Below are positions 35,796-44,904 of a DNA stretch of 64,000 bases, one piece after another. Made by a program: the position numbers and the translations under genes. How positions within the stretch are numbered: position 1 is the stretch's first letter; every line of letters starts with the position of its first letter. The notes beneath the pieces are model-generated. The model worked only from the letters and a program-made list of their open reading frames with translations. It ran no database searches and was not told where the DNA came from. The stretch lies in contig NZ_JHZY01000004.1 of NCBI RefSeq assembly GCF_000687915.1, positions 193,501 through 257,500 on the forward strand. The letters run 5' to 3'. The stretch is from Leeuwenhoekiella sp. MAR_2009_132. GTDB lineage: Bacteria; Bacteroidota; Bacteroidia; Flavobacteriales; Flavobacteriaceae.

Positions 35796-35836
35796 AAAAA
35801 ATCCGTGTAGAAAATTCATTCTACACGGATTTTTTA
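35796..35836. terminator. Bidirectional terminator between kdsA and the hydrolase gene
   Basis: AAAAAATCCGTGTAGAA / TTCTACACGGATTTTTT, perfect 17-bp stem with a 6-7 nt loop, between convergent genes. Confidence 0.93.
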
Positions 35837-35855
35837 TTTTTATCTTCATTATATT

Positions 35856-36755
35856 CTATAAGTTAAGAATCCACTTTAATAAATCTTCCTGATCTACAAT
35901 AGACCAACTGTGCGGATGTCTAGTACCGTCTGCCCTATATCCCTTATCTTTAGTACTAATAAACTCAACGTGTTTGTAATCCTGACTCATCAAAAACTGA
36001 GACATTCTTTCTAAATGAAACGCATTCATTTGCTCATACTCAACACCCATATTTTGTTTCCACCAGGTTTTATCTGGCTCCGTGTACAAACGGATTTTAG
36101 TATTCTTTAAAGCTTTAAGGTTTTGGAAGTTTTCGGTTTCATAAACAAACGAACTGTGCTTTTCATAAGGAGTGATTTCAACATCCGGATCTCCTAATTG
36201 GGTATTAAAGAATTGAAGTATAAATGTACTTTCCCCAGCGTCGGCGGGTGAAAAATTACGCTCCACATTTTGTTTGGCAATACGATACATTGCTGCAAGA
36301 TCTATTGGAGAGTCAACTGCAAAAACACCAACCGGCTTGATGTCGTACGCTACATTTTCAGTCAAATAATTACTAATTAAAAGAGCCATTGCCCCGCCAC
36401 TAGATAAACCGCCTATGTAAATGGCATCCTTGGGAAGATCATTTGAGGATATCAATGTCTGTAACATTGCAGCCAATTGAGTTTTCTCTTCATCTTGTAA
36501 AATGATTTTTCTATTGTAATTTAAATAGAATACTGCTACATTTTTTGAAATAGCTAAATCCGTTATTGGAAACTCGTTTTCAATACCCACTCCATCTTCA
36601 CCAAATCCACCAAAAAGTATTAATATGGCATCGGTTTTTGATGGCTTGTACAATATATAATTTTCAGTGTTAAACGTTTCTGGTTCCTGTGCTATAACTA
36701 TACCTGTGCATATAATAAAACATGTCAGCATTAGACTTTTCAAAATTCTTCTCAT
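35856..36755 (-). CDS. Secreted alpha/beta-hydrolase-fold protein
   Basis: A 299-residue protein with a signal peptide (residues 1-22, ending VIAQ). DAILILFGGFGEDG fits the oxyanion-side strand, and YIGGLSSGGAMAL is the nucleophile elbow (G116-x-S118-x-G120). A late DGTRHPHSWSIVDQEDLLKWIL has a His suited to be the catalytic base. The family is alpha/beta-hydrolase, possibly a peptidase or esterase; substrate unknown. Single gene, with about 270 bases of AT-rich non-coding DNA upstream. Confidence 0.75.
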   Translation of the reverse strand: MRRILKSLMLTCFIICTGIVIAQEPETFNTENYILYKPSKTDAILILFGGFGEDGVGIENEFPITDLAISKNVAVFYLNYNRKIILQDEEKTQLAAMLQTLISSNDLPKDAIYIGGLSSGGAMALLISNYLTENVAYDIKPVGVFAVDSPIDLAAMYRIAKQNVERNFSPADAGESTFILQFFNTQLGDPDVEITPYEKHSSFVYETENFQNLKALKNTKIRLYTEPDKTWWKQNMGVEYEQMNAFHLERMSQFLMSQDYKHVEFISTKDKGYRADGTRHPHSWSIVDQEDLLKWILNL

Positions 36756-37029
36756 TTTATTCTTTTTATCTTGTTTTATTGATCAATCAGTTTTGTCTTG
36801 AGATTTTAAACTCAATTTATAGGCTTCTAAATCCTATTTCATATCAAAATTGATAAGATGAGGGAAAAATAGAAAAAGACCCGGTATATAGATTACTTCG
36901 TTTATTAAAATACTACTTATTTTTAACCAAGAACAAGTTTATCAATAACTAAGAAACCTAATTAAATTAGTTTTTAACTATAAATATTAGGACTTCAAAT
37001 AAGAAATATATTTCAGTTGAGTCAGGTTT

Positions 37030-37377
37030 TTATATTAAAAGCTCTTTCATTTGCTCTAAAAATCCAATTGCAATTTCTGCATCTAGTTCTTCTAGATTTT
37101 GATAGCGCAGCGAACGTAGATTTTTCCGGCCTTCTCCTGCTGTAAGCCTTGTATTAGAATCTTTGAGTAAAATACCTTTAGGGAAACTAAGCTCGACAAA
37201 AGTTTTTCTAAAATTTAGAAAACAAAACATCCTACCATTCAAATAATAAAAAGGCAAATGCCATTTATACAATAGTACTGCCTGGGGCACGGCATATTTA
37301 ATTAGCACCTGCAATTCGATTAAAATACTTCGATACGGTTCGGGTTTCGTAAAAATATAGTCTTCTGCAGGATTCAT
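37030..37377 (-). CDS. DUF1801 / YdhG-like protein
   Basis: A 115-residue cytoplasmic protein. MNPAEDYIFTKPEPYRSILIELQVLIKYAVPQAVLLYKWHLPFYYL is the typical DUF1801 opening (a helix pair followed by a strand with W-x-x-P-x-Y), then FCFLNFRKTFVELSFPKG and a C-terminal helical part with KNLRSLRYQNLEELD. The fold is that of YdhG/ferrochelatase-like small proteins with no assigned reaction. Single gene, divergent from the porin-BCCT operon. Confidence 0.78.
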   Translation of the reverse strand: MNPAEDYIFTKPEPYRSILIELQVLIKYAVPQAVLLYKWHLPFYYLNGRMFCFLNFRKTFVELSFPKGILLKDSNTRLTAGEGRKNLRSLRYQNLEELDAEIAIGFLEQMKELLI

Positions 37378-37512
37378 TAAAAATACTGTAAATCAAAAGG
37401 TTTTCATAAAGTTAAGCCTGTCACCCTTAAAAAAATACTAATTGACATACTAAAATTTAATAAAGCGTAAAATTCCGCTTAGTTTTCCAAATTAACCCTA
37501 CTAACAACGACA

Positions 37513-38658
37513 ATGCATAAAATTTTAAAGCTTCCTAACCACTTTAAAATAGTTATTCTTTTAATGGCACCTCTGGGTTGTTTCAGTCAGGAGGATGAGA
37601 AACCCAGGCTTGAGTTAGGCGGTGCACTGCGATTTAATTATGTGTATTCTTCCTGGAAAGAAGAACAAAAAACCAGAGGAGGTGAATTAGGGTATGACAT
37701 GTTTAGAATTAATGCGAAAGCTTCCTATAAAAACATCTTTTTAAATGCCGAATATCGCTTTTACTCCGATGCCTTTGGTGGAAGTTTTTTAAAGCAAGGT
37801 TGGGTAGGATATCGCTTTAATGAAAAAAATGAGCTGCACGCCGGCCTAGTCTATGTTCCTTTTGGTATTAAGCAATACAATTCACATAATTGGTTTTTCA
37901 ATATTACCTATTACGTAGGTCTCGAAGATGATCACGATATGGGATTAAAATATGTGCATACAGACGATGACTGGGAATATGCTTTTGCTTTTTTGAAAAA
38001 TGCCGAAGAATTAAATTTTGGCGGAGATGTAGAAAACAGCTCGAGCAGATATTCGTATGATGTTGTGGGTCGCAACAAAGAAACTAATCAATTTAATGGA
38101 AAGGTCGTACGAAAATTGGGTGATAAGGCTGCGCATAGAATAGGTTTTTCAGGACAGTATGGGAGTCTGTACAATATAGACACAGATAAAAACGGAAGTC
38201 ACTATGCCCTTGCTCTGCACTACGAGGTAGATTGGGAAAACTGGAACTTAAAAACAGAAGCTATAACCGTTTCTCATGCTCCAAAAAATGCCCCGGGTGA
38301 ATCTCATAAAACCATTATGATGGGAGCTTACGGTACCCCGTATGCCATTGCCAGCGATTTTAATATGTACACCGCAGCTATCTCTAAAAAAGTTAAAGTG
38401 AACTGGGGACCTATTTCACAAATTGAATTGTATAACGATTTTGGTTATATGCAGAAAAAAGAACAGGAGTTTACAGATTCTTTTCAAAATGTCACCGGAG
38501 TTCTGGTTACTGCAGGGTCTGTTTATACCTATATAGATTATGCCGCAGGATATAATCATTCCTGGCTAGGCGGAAACTTTGTAGATGATTTTGCAGTAGG
38601 TAATCCCGATGCAAAATGGGAAGCTCGGTTTAATATAAATGTTGGTTACTACTTTTAA
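37513..38658 (+). CDS. Outer-membrane porin, first gene of the BCCT operon
   Basis: A 381-residue outer-membrane barrel with a signal peptide (to about residue 25, ending CFSQ). It consists of around 16 amphipathic strands (LELGGALRFNYVYSS, MFRINAKASYKNIFLNAEYRF, HAGLVYVPFGIKQYN) and ends in ARFNINVGYYF, the C-terminal aromatic signal for barrel assembly. The pattern resembles phosphate-selective-type (OprP/OprO) porins. It lies 14 bases before the BCCT transporter, so it probably lets the same osmolyte cross the outer membrane. Confidence 0.8.
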   Translation: MHKILKLPNHFKIVILLMAPLGCFSQEDEKPRLELGGALRFNYVYSSWKEEQKTRGGELGYDMFRINAKASYKNIFLNAEYRFYSDAFGGSFLKQGWVGYRFNEKNELHAGLVYVPFGIKQYNSHNWFFNITYYVGLEDDHDMGLKYVHTDDDWEYAFAFLKNAEELNFGGDVENSSSRYSYDVVGRNKETNQFNGKVVRKLGDKAAHRIGFSGQYGSLYNIDTDKNGSHYALALHYEVDWENWNLKTEAITVSHAPKNAPGESHKTIMMGAYGTPYAIASDFNMYTAAISKKVKVNWGPISQIELYNDFGYMQKKEQEFTDSFQNVTGVLVTAGSVYTYIDYAAGYNHSWLGGNFVDDFAVGNPDAKWEARFNINVGYYF

Positions 38659-38672
38659 TGAAATAAAAAATT

Positions 38673-40283
38673 ATGGCAAAAAAAATTACACGCAGTGACG
38701 AAAGGAAATCCATCTTTGGCTTACAGGTCAACGGACCCGTATTTTTTACTTCGGCAATAATTATTGTAATAAGTATTACACTTACGATCCTATTTGAGGA
38801 AAAAGCGCAGAAAATATTTAGTGATATACAGCATGCGGTAGCAGAAAAAGCAGATTGGTTTTTCATACTATGCATCAATCTGTTTTTGATTTTTCTGATT
38901 TATCTCGCTCTAAGTAAATATGGGAAACTAAGAATAGGTGGTCAAAAAGCAAAACCCGAATTTAAAACCATATCCTGGTTTGCTATGTTGTTTAGCGCAG
39001 GTATGGGTATAGGATTACTGTTTTTTGGCGTTGCAGAACCTGTAACTCATTTAACAACCCCGCCTACCGCAGCTCCTAATACGGTAGCCGCAGCGCAGGA
39101 AGCGATGAATTTCACCTTTTTACACTGGGGGTTTCACGCCTGGGGTGTTTATGCGCTGGTAGGATTAGCCTTATCCTACTTTACCTATTCCCGTGGCTTA
39201 CCCCTTACCATCAGGTCTGTTTTTTATCCTTTTTTAGGAGATAAAATACACGGAAAGATTGGAGATGCTATTGATATTTTTGCAGTTCTAGCAACTCTTT
39301 TTGGACTGGCGACCTCACTAGGCTTTGGTGTCCAGCAAATTGCCAGTGGTTTGAATCATGTTTTTGGTGTTTCCGATGGTACACTTACTCAGGTGTTATT
39401 AATCGCCGGTATAACATTAATAGCAACCACCTCTGTGGTTCTGGGAGTTGATAAAGGCGTGCGTATTTTGAGTGAATGGAATATGCGTATTGCGGTTGTA
39501 TTGCTCTTACTTGCTTTAATTCTGGGTCCTACCCTCTTTATCTTCCGCTCTTTTGTTGAGAATACAGGAAGCTATCTCTTTAATTTCATCAAAATTTCTA
39601 CCTGGAGTGAGACTTTTGAAGGTTCATCCTGGCAAAATAACTGGACCGTTTTTTACTGGGGCTGGTGGATAGGCTGGTCTCCTTTTGTGGGTATGTTTAT
39701 TGCCCGTATTTCAAAAGGTAGAACCATTAGAGAGTTTATTTTGGGCGTGTTATTAGTACCTTCTTTAGTTACCTTTTTCTGGATGTCAACTTTTGGTAGT
39801 GTTGCTATTCAACAGGCACTAGGTGGTAATACAGCAATAGTATCAGCGGTACAGGATGATGTTGCTACGGCGCTTTTTGTCTTTTTTGAAGACTACCCAC
39901 TCTCAATGGTTATAAACGTTGTTGCGGTTATTCTTATAGCAGGCTTCTTCATAACCTCATCAGATTCTGGCTCTCTTGTTGTAGATAGTTTAACTACCGG
40001 AGGGAAAATTGAAGCTCCGGTAGGTCAGCGCATCTTTTGGGCAATTACCGAAGGTACCGTTGCTGCTGTACTTTTAATTGGCGGTGGCCTCGAGGCATTA
40101 CAGACCGCAACCATTGTCACCGGTTTACCCTTTGCTATTATTTTATTGATTATGTGCTATTCCCTCTACATAGGACTGCGGGAAGATTATCAAAAATTAG
40201 AAAAAAAGAAATCAGAAAAGCAGATGGACGATTATGAAGATGTTGTCAAAGAAATTGTCGCACGTAGAAAAAAAGCCGAATAA
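38673..40283 (+). CDS. BCCT-family betaine/carnitine/choline transporter
   Basis: A 536-residue inner-membrane transporter with twelve helices. SWFAMLFSAGMGIGLLFFGVAEPV is the substrate/sodium region (MGIG), and FYWGWWIGWSPFVGMFIARISKGRTIREFI is the BCCT signature with the aromatic box of Trp residues. Members take up glycine betaine or choline with sodium or protons and respond to osmotic stress. The C-terminal tail is short and charged (KKKSEKQMDDYED), possibly the osmosensing part. It is in one operon with the porin (14 bases) and the universal stress protein (2 bases). Confidence 0.95.
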   Translation: MAKKITRSDERKSIFGLQVNGPVFFTSAIIIVISITLTILFEEKAQKIFSDIQHAVAEKADWFFILCINLFLIFLIYLALSKYGKLRIGGQKAKPEFKTISWFAMLFSAGMGIGLLFFGVAEPVTHLTTPPTAAPNTVAAAQEAMNFTFLHWGFHAWGVYALVGLALSYFTYSRGLPLTIRSVFYPFLGDKIHGKIGDAIDIFAVLATLFGLATSLGFGVQQIASGLNHVFGVSDGTLTQVLLIAGITLIATTSVVLGVDKGVRILSEWNMRIAVVLLLLALILGPTLFIFRSFVENTGSYLFNFIKISTWSETFEGSSWQNNWTVFYWGWWIGWSPFVGMFIARISKGRTIREFILGVLLVPSLVTFFWMSTFGSVAIQQALGGNTAIVSAVQDDVATALFVFFEDYPLSMVINVVAVILIAGFFITSSDSGSLVVDSLTTGGKIEAPVGQRIFWAITEGTVAAVLLIGGGLEALQTATIVTGLPFAIILLIMCYSLYIGLREDYQKLEKKKSEKQMDDYEDVVKEIVARRKKAE

Positions 40284-40285
40284 AA

Positions 40286-41143
40286 ATGGAAAAAGTAAAA
40301 AACATACTTGTTGCATTAGACCTGTCTTCAATAGATAAATATCTAATTAAATACAGCTCGTTTCTCGCCGAAAAGTTAGCGGTAGAAAACGTTTATTTTG
40401 TTCATAACATTAAGAAATACGAGATTTCAGACCTGTTTGAAGAAGAGTTGCAAAAAGTGAACCTTGACCAACTCATAGGCGATGAACTTAATGAACAGAT
40501 TGAAAATACATTTACTGCTAATGTAAATTGGGAAGTCCTTATTTCTGAAGACTCTAACACCGAATCTCTCATACATTATATCACCAATAAATATCAGATT
40601 AATCTTGTTGTAGTAGGTAACAAGCCTGCAAAAGATGGTACAGGAGTGGTAACTTCAAAATTACTGAGATTATTAAAATGCAGTATACTTACCGTACCTA
40701 AAACAGCCGAGTTGCACTTAGATACAGTTTGGGTAGGTACAGACTTTTCGAGCCCATCCCGAAAATCATTTTTCTTTGCAGAAGAACTGCGCAACACAAC
40801 AGCTGTACAATTAAATGCACTTCATATTTATCATATTCCTATTCAGTTTTCTCAATATGTTGTACGTGATAATGCACTGGTAAAAGTAGAAACGCACCTC
40901 AGACAGAAATCTGCTAAATTTTTTAAAAAACTAGCGGTAACTCCTCCTGATACTAACGAATTTCTCTTTGCAAAAGACAAAAGCATCGGTCAGAAATTTT
41001 TAATGGAGATCGAAAAACGCAAACCTCATTTAGTGATTCTTTCAGACAAAGGTGGCAGCAATATTTCTACGCTGCTAATAGGAAGTCTTACTGAAGAGCT
41101 TTTTAATGAAAGCCTTAGCTCCCCGTTACTGGTTGTGAGGTAA
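40286..41143 (+). CDS. Universal stress protein (two UspA domains)
   Basis: A 285-residue cytoplasmic protein made of two UspA-like domains. The first (1-135) ends in LVVVGNKPAKDGTGVVTSKLLRLLKCSILTVPK, the nucleotide-binding loop followed by a typical last strand. The second (140-285) begins LDTVWVGTDFSSPSRKSFFFAEEL and ends LSDKGGSNISTLLIGSLTEELFNESLSSPLLVVR. Both glycine-rich loops are degenerate with respect to G-2x-G-9x-G(S/T), so ATP binding is uncertain. It follows the transporter by two bases, suggesting a role in regulating osmolyte uptake, as known for other transporter-linked Usp proteins. Confidence 0.88.
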   Translation: MEKVKNILVALDLSSIDKYLIKYSSFLAEKLAVENVYFVHNIKKYEISDLFEEELQKVNLDQLIGDELNEQIENTFTANVNWEVLISEDSNTESLIHYITNKYQINLVVVGNKPAKDGTGVVTSKLLRLLKCSILTVPKTAELHLDTVWVGTDFSSPSRKSFFFAEELRNTTAVQLNALHIYHIPIQFSQYVVRDNALVKVETHLRQKSAKFFKKLAVTPPDTNEFLFAKDKSIGQKFLMEIEKRKPHLVILSDKGGSNISTLLIGSLTEELFNESLSSPLLVVR

Positions 41144-41165
41144 TTTCTGAATGTGAGCAAAAACT

Positions 41166-41196
41166 AAAAGCTTCACCTTTTGGTGAGGCTTTTTTT
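41166..41196 (+). terminator. Terminator of the porin-BCCT-Usp operon
   Basis: AAAAGCTTCACC / GGTGAGGCTTTT stem (one G-T pair) with a T-rich loop and a T7 run, 23 bases after the usp stop. Confidence 0.87.
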
Positions 41197-41225
41197 ATTT
41201 TTGGTTTGTACAAAATTTTAGTTTT

Positions 41226-41242
41226 ACTTTGCAATTCAAAGT
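41226..41242. promoter_or_regulatory. Operator ACTTTG-N5-CAAAGT, copy 1
   Basis: ACTTTGCAATTCAAAGT, a perfect 6-bp inverted repeat with a 5-bp spacer, nine bases upstream of the ATG at 41251. A near-identical site lies at 42263-42279 before creD, and the regulator gene sits between the two, so this is probably the operator that the winged-helix protein binds. Confidence 0.7.
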
Positions 41243-41250
41243 ACTTTTGT

Positions 41251-41880
41251 ATGGAAACAAAAAACTATCTCAAAGATATTAGCGACATCAAAAATATGAT
41301 GAGTCGCTCATCTCGATTTATTTCACTTAGCGGACTCTCCGGAATTCTAGCAGGCATTTACGCACTTATTGGCGCAATAGCTGCCTATTTTCAGATTCAA
41401 AAGTTTGAAGACTTAAGCTATACAGAAACTCAGTACATCTCAGATGACACCTATACCACCCTCTTTTTCAATTTAATTGGCATCGCTCTTCTAGTACTTT
41501 TTGCAGCCATAGTGACTGGTTTAGTACTCACCTTACGCAAAGCAAAAAAACAGAATGAAAAAATCTGGAATCCTATTTCAAAACGCTTATTGGCAAATTT
41601 TGCGATTCCGCTTATTACTGGTGGTCTATTTTGTATAGTCCTTATTCAATATAATATTGCCGGGCTGGTTGCTCCTGCAACACTTTTATTTTATGGTCTT
41701 GCCCTGGTGAATGCCAGTAAATTTACCATTGGTGATATTAAATACTTGGGCATAGTCAATATAATAATTGGTCTTATTGCAACACAATTTATAGGATACG
41801 GATTGTATTTTTGGGCATTGGGCTTTGGTGTGCTTCATATTATTTATGGAGCTATATTGTACAACAAATACGACCGCTAG
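41251..41880 (+). CDS. Integral membrane protein in a winged-helix-regulated operon
   Basis: About 209 residues from ATG 41251; the open frame extends to 41206 but that part overlaps the operator. The N-terminal 25 residues are polar (METKNYLKDISDIKNMMSRS), followed by six probable membrane helices (for example FISLSGLSGILAGIYALIGAIAAYF, FNLIGIALLVLFAAIVTGL). I know the pattern as a small Bacteroidota membrane protein usually found beside this class of regulator, without assigned function. The regulator gene follows after 61 bases. Operator copy 1 lies just upstream. Confidence 0.75.
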   Translation: METKNYLKDISDIKNMMSRSSRFISLSGLSGILAGIYALIGAIAAYFQIQKFEDLSYTETQYISDDTYTTLFFNLIGIALLVLFAAIVTGLVLTLRKAKKQNEKIWNPISKRLLANFAIPLITGGLFCIVLIQYNIAGLVAPATLLFYGLALVNASKFTIGDIKYLGIVNIIIGLIATQFIGYGLYFWALGFGVLHIIYGAILYNKYDR

Positions 41881-41941
41881 TACCCTCGCCTATTCGCTCT
41901 CTAGAGACTGAAAATTTAAACCAGATAACAGATTCAATACC

Positions 41942-42235
41942 TTGAAAAACATCATTCAACATATAAATAAGGCTTTTGATCACCGCATTAGACTGGGGAT
42001 TATGAGCATTCTTATGGTTAATGATTTTGCCGATTTTAATATGCTGAAAGAATTGCTGGGCGCGACAGACGGCAACATCGCCAGTCATACTAAAGCATTA
42101 GAAAAAGAAGCGTACATCAAAGTTGAAAAATCATTCATTAACCGAAAGCCTAATACCCGTTATATCGCTACTTCTTTAGGTAAAGATGCGTTTACAAAAC
42201 ATATTGAGGCTCTAGAAAAACTGATAAACCCATAA
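41942..42235 (+). CDS. Winged-helix transcriptional regulator
   Basis: A 97-residue DNA-binding protein using a TTG start (41942); no in-frame ATG precedes the domain. The helix-turn-helix region is DHRIRLGIMSILMVNDFADFNMLKELLGATDGNIASHTKALEKEAYI, where DGNIASHTKALE is the recognition helix, followed by the wing FINRKPNTRYIATSLGKDAF. This is the MarR/ArsR-like group of small winged-helix proteins. It has no metal-binding Cys/His cluster. Probably binds the ACTTTG-N5-CAAAGT sites located before its own operon and before creD. Confidence 0.88.
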   Translation: MKNIIQHINKAFDHRIRLGIMSILMVNDFADFNMLKELLGATDGNIASHTKALEKEAYIKVEKSFINRKPNTRYIATSLGKDAFTKHIEALEKLINP

Positions 42236-42262
42236 TACTAAAATCTATTTTTTTATTTATCC

Positions 42263-42279
42263 ACTTTGTATTTCAAAGT
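42263..42279. promoter_or_regulatory. Operator ACTTTG-N5-CAAAGT, copy 2
   Basis: ACTTTGTATTTCAAAGT upstream of creD, the same inverted repeat as at 41226-41242, with the following ACTTT also shared. It is 60 bases before the creD ATG. Confidence 0.7.
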
Positions 42280-42339
42280 ACTTTACTAAATGAATTCTCA
42301 TTTACTAATAAATAGTAACCACTTTTTAAAATTCTTAAT

Positions 42340-43716
42340 ATGAGCACGCAAGAACCACAGCAGCACAACAAGATTATCTATTGGGTTAAAAACTCAATCA
42401 CTGCACGTATGTTTATGGTAGGTTTTCTTACCCTTATTCTCCTAATTCCGCTATTTTTTGTGCAAAATCTTATTGAAGAACGCGCCTTTCGGCAGCAGGA
42501 AGTTGTAAGCGAAATCAATGAAAAATGGGGAGATGAAGTTTTGATTTACGGACCTATTTTTAAAATCCCGTATAAAACCTACCACGAGAAAGCCATTACG
42601 AATAAACAAACTAGAGAAGTTTTAACTGAAGTTGTAGAAGAAATTAAATACGCATATTTCTTTCCCGAAAAATTAAATATAACCTCAACAGTCAACCCCG
42701 AAATTAAAAACCGAAGCATTTACAAAACCACGGTGTTTAGTTCACAAACCCTATTAAACGGAACGTTTGCCGTCCCAGACTTCTCTGATGTGTCACTTCA
42801 ACCCGAAGATATTCTGTGGGATAAAGCGCGCGTAATTTTAAAGACCTCTAATTTAAAGGGAGTAAGCGCCGAAGTAAAGATTAAACTTAATGAACATAGT
42901 TATCCTTTTTCTTCAAAATACGATACAAATGAAAATCCCAGGACTAATGGGTTGAATATGCATTTAATGGAAAGCAAACCTATTGAAGTTGCTCAACTTC
43001 CGAAGGAAAAGGCAGTTGCATTTAGCATAAATTTAGAAGTAAACGGTAGCGAACAAATACGTTTTGTGCCCATAGGCAAAACCACCGAAGCTCAAATTAC
43101 TTCCAATTGGGAAACAAACAATTTTACGGGTAACTATCTTCCCTATAATCAAGACAAGCTTACTGAAACCGGCTTTGATGCGCGCTGGAACGTATTGGAT
43201 ATTAACCGCCCCTTCTCGCAACAATTCTTTGACCGTTTACCTGATTTGAATGCGTATGCTTTTGGTGTAAATTTTATGATTCCGGTAGATGAGTATCAAA
43301 AAAGTGAACGAACTGCCAAATACGGTTTTCTGGTTATTGGGCTCACCTTTCTTATTTTCTTTTTAATACAGACGTTAAGTAAAATACCTATTCATCCGTT
43401 TCAGTACCTGATGATAGGTATTTCACTAATTATGTTTTACACGCTACTCATTTCTATTTCTGAGCACAGCAGTTACTTCAACGCCTATTTTGTTTCCGGT
43501 TGTTCTGTGGTTATTTTGATCACCTTATACTCTAGAAGTATTCTCAAAAACGTAAAGTTTCCTTTATTTATTGGTGCTTCACTAACCCTATTGTACAGCT
43601 TCATATATGTCATTATTCAGCTTGAAAATTATGCACTGCTCGTAGGAAGCATTGGGTTATTTATCATTCTTGCAGTCGTGATGTACGCTTCGCGGAAAAT
43701 TGACTGGAACTCTTAA
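42340..43716 (+). CDS. creD: CreD-family inner-membrane protein
   Basis: A 458-residue protein: one helix near the N-terminus (ITARMFMVGFLTLILLIPLFFV), a large periplasmic strand-rich domain of about 280 residues, and five or six helices in the C-terminal third. IEERAFRQQEVVSEINEKWG and the GFDARWNVLDINRPFSQQF motif are distinctive of CreD. In enterobacteria CreD is induced by the CreBC system and affects envelope integrity and colicin tolerance. Here the neighbour is a winged-helix regulator and the shared operator replaces CreB control. Confidence 0.92.
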   Translation: MSTQEPQQHNKIIYWVKNSITARMFMVGFLTLILLIPLFFVQNLIEERAFRQQEVVSEINEKWGDEVLIYGPIFKIPYKTYHEKAITNKQTREVLTEVVEEIKYAYFFPEKLNITSTVNPEIKNRSIYKTTVFSSQTLLNGTFAVPDFSDVSLQPEDILWDKARVILKTSNLKGVSAEVKIKLNEHSYPFSSKYDTNENPRTNGLNMHLMESKPIEVAQLPKEKAVAFSINLEVNGSEQIRFVPIGKTTEAQITSNWETNNFTGNYLPYNQDKLTETGFDARWNVLDINRPFSQQFFDRLPDLNAYAFGVNFMIPVDEYQKSERTAKYGFLVIGLTFLIFFLIQTLSKIPIHPFQYLMIGISLIMFYTLLISISEHSSYFNAYFVSGCSVVILITLYSRSILKNVKFPLFIGASLTLLYSFIYVIIQLENYALLVGSIGLFIILAVVMYASRKIDWNS

Positions 43717-43732
43717 ATAATGCTAAAAAATA

Positions 43733-43768
43733 GAAGCCGGCTTGCTCCAGAGCAAGGCTGGCTTTTAA
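43733..43768 (+). terminator. Terminator of creD
   Basis: GAAGCCGGCTTGCTC / GAGCAAGGCTGGCTTTT, an imperfect stem of about 13 pairs followed by T4, 16 bases after the creD stop. Confidence 0.75.
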
Positions 43769-43781
43769 AAAAATTAATTTA

Positions 43782-44456
43782 ATGAAAACAGTATTTCTTC
43801 AAAACTATCAACACTTAAAAAGGCTGACTTTTGCCGCTGCTGTTTGTGCTCTTTTGATAATGACACGCATCAAAATAACCCACAGTTTATTTGGCTTATT
43901 TCTAATTTGGAATCTTTTTTTAGCACTTGTTCCGCTAGGTATCACGTGGACGATGCTGTATTACAAATCACTGCTTCAAAAGCCTATTTTATTAAGCCTG
44001 TTAACGTTTATCTGGGTTTTGTTTTTGCCCAATGCGCCCTACATATTTACAGATTTTGTTCACTTAAAAATGAATACTACCGGTCAATATCTATTTGATT
44101 TTATACTCATTTTGGCATTTTCTAGTTTAGCATTATATGCAGGATTAGTTTCGGTGGTGGCAATGCAAAAAATATGGAAACCAAAAATAAACAGCGTAAT
44201 GTTACAGATGCTTACATTTATAATATTTTGCCTGTGTGGTTATGGCCTATATCTGGGTAGAGTACTTCGCTATAATTCGTGGGATGTACTTACTAACCCG
44301 CTCGCCTTGCTACACGATGTATGGTATTTTGTAATAAACCCTTTTGAAAATTGGCCTATTTTAGTTGTTAGCGCTAGTTTAGGGCTACTGCTAACATTAA
44401 TCTATACCGTTCTTAAATCTCTTAAACTATTAAATACAGATGAAACTAATCCGTAA
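43782..44456 (+). CDS. DUF1361 integral membrane protein
   Basis: A 224-residue protein with seven or so hydrophobic helices. The diagnostic segment WVLFLPNAPYIFTDFVHL (residues ~78-95) with LPNAPYxxTD is the DUF1361 signature. Conserved R-x-L-R-x-N-S-W-D (GRVLRYNSWDV) is also visible. Function is unknown. Its 3' end overlaps the DUF2809 gene by 17 bases, so the two are translationally coupled and perhaps form a complex. Confidence 0.88.
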   Translation: MKTVFLQNYQHLKRLTFAAAVCALLIMTRIKITHSLFGLFLIWNLFLALVPLGITWTMLYYKSLLQKPILLSLLTFIWVLFLPNAPYIFTDFVHLKMNTTGQYLFDFILILAFSSLALYAGLVSVVAMQKIWKPKINSVMLQMLTFIIFCLCGYGLYLGRVLRYNSWDVLTNPLALLHDVWYFVINPFENWPILVVSASLGLLLTLIYTVLKSLKLLNTDETNP

Positions 44457-44850
44457 TTCTCGTCTCGCCTATCTGCTGGGATTTGTGTTTATTTTGATTC
44501 TAGAAATTGCCATCGCTACCTTTCTTAAAACCGGATTTGTACGGGCAAATCTGGGAGATTTCTTAGTTGTGATTTTGGTGTATTGTCTATTAATGACTGC
44601 ATCAAAGGTTTCCGTTAAAAACGGATTGATCATCACCCTGGTTTTTTCCTTTATAATAGAATTTCTTCAGATTATAAATCTCACACAATTCTTTCCTATA
44701 GCTTATAAGAAATGGGCCGCTTTAATATTTGGCAGTCATTTCTCATGGTTAGATATATTGATGTATACTCTAGGAATTTTAACAATTTGGGGTATAGAAT
44801 ATGCACAATCTTCCCGACCTAATTCCCAAAAGCTTCCGAAGAGAAAATAG
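44440..44850 (+). CDS. DUF2809 integral membrane protein
   Basis: A 136-residue protein with four hydrophobic helices. Landmarks are GFVRANLGDFLVVILVYCLL, EFLQIINLTQFFPI and HFSWLDILMYTLGILTIW, in the order known for DUF2809: R-x-x-x-G-D-x-L near the start and W-x-D-x-x-x-Y near the end. The fold recalls the VanZ-like group. Function unknown. It overlaps the DUF1361 gene and ends before the low-complexity tract at 44947. Confidence 0.85.
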   Translation: MKLIRNSRLAYLLGFVFILILEIAIATFLKTGFVRANLGDFLVVILVYCLLMTASKVSVKNGLIITLVFSFIIEFLQIINLTQFFPIAYKKWAALIFGSHFSWLDILMYTLGILTIWGIEYAQSSRPNSQKLPKRK

Positions 44851-44904
44851 CTTATCTGTGATTGAGTAGGCGATACAAGGATTTTATAAGTTCGCTAAAA
44901 GGTT

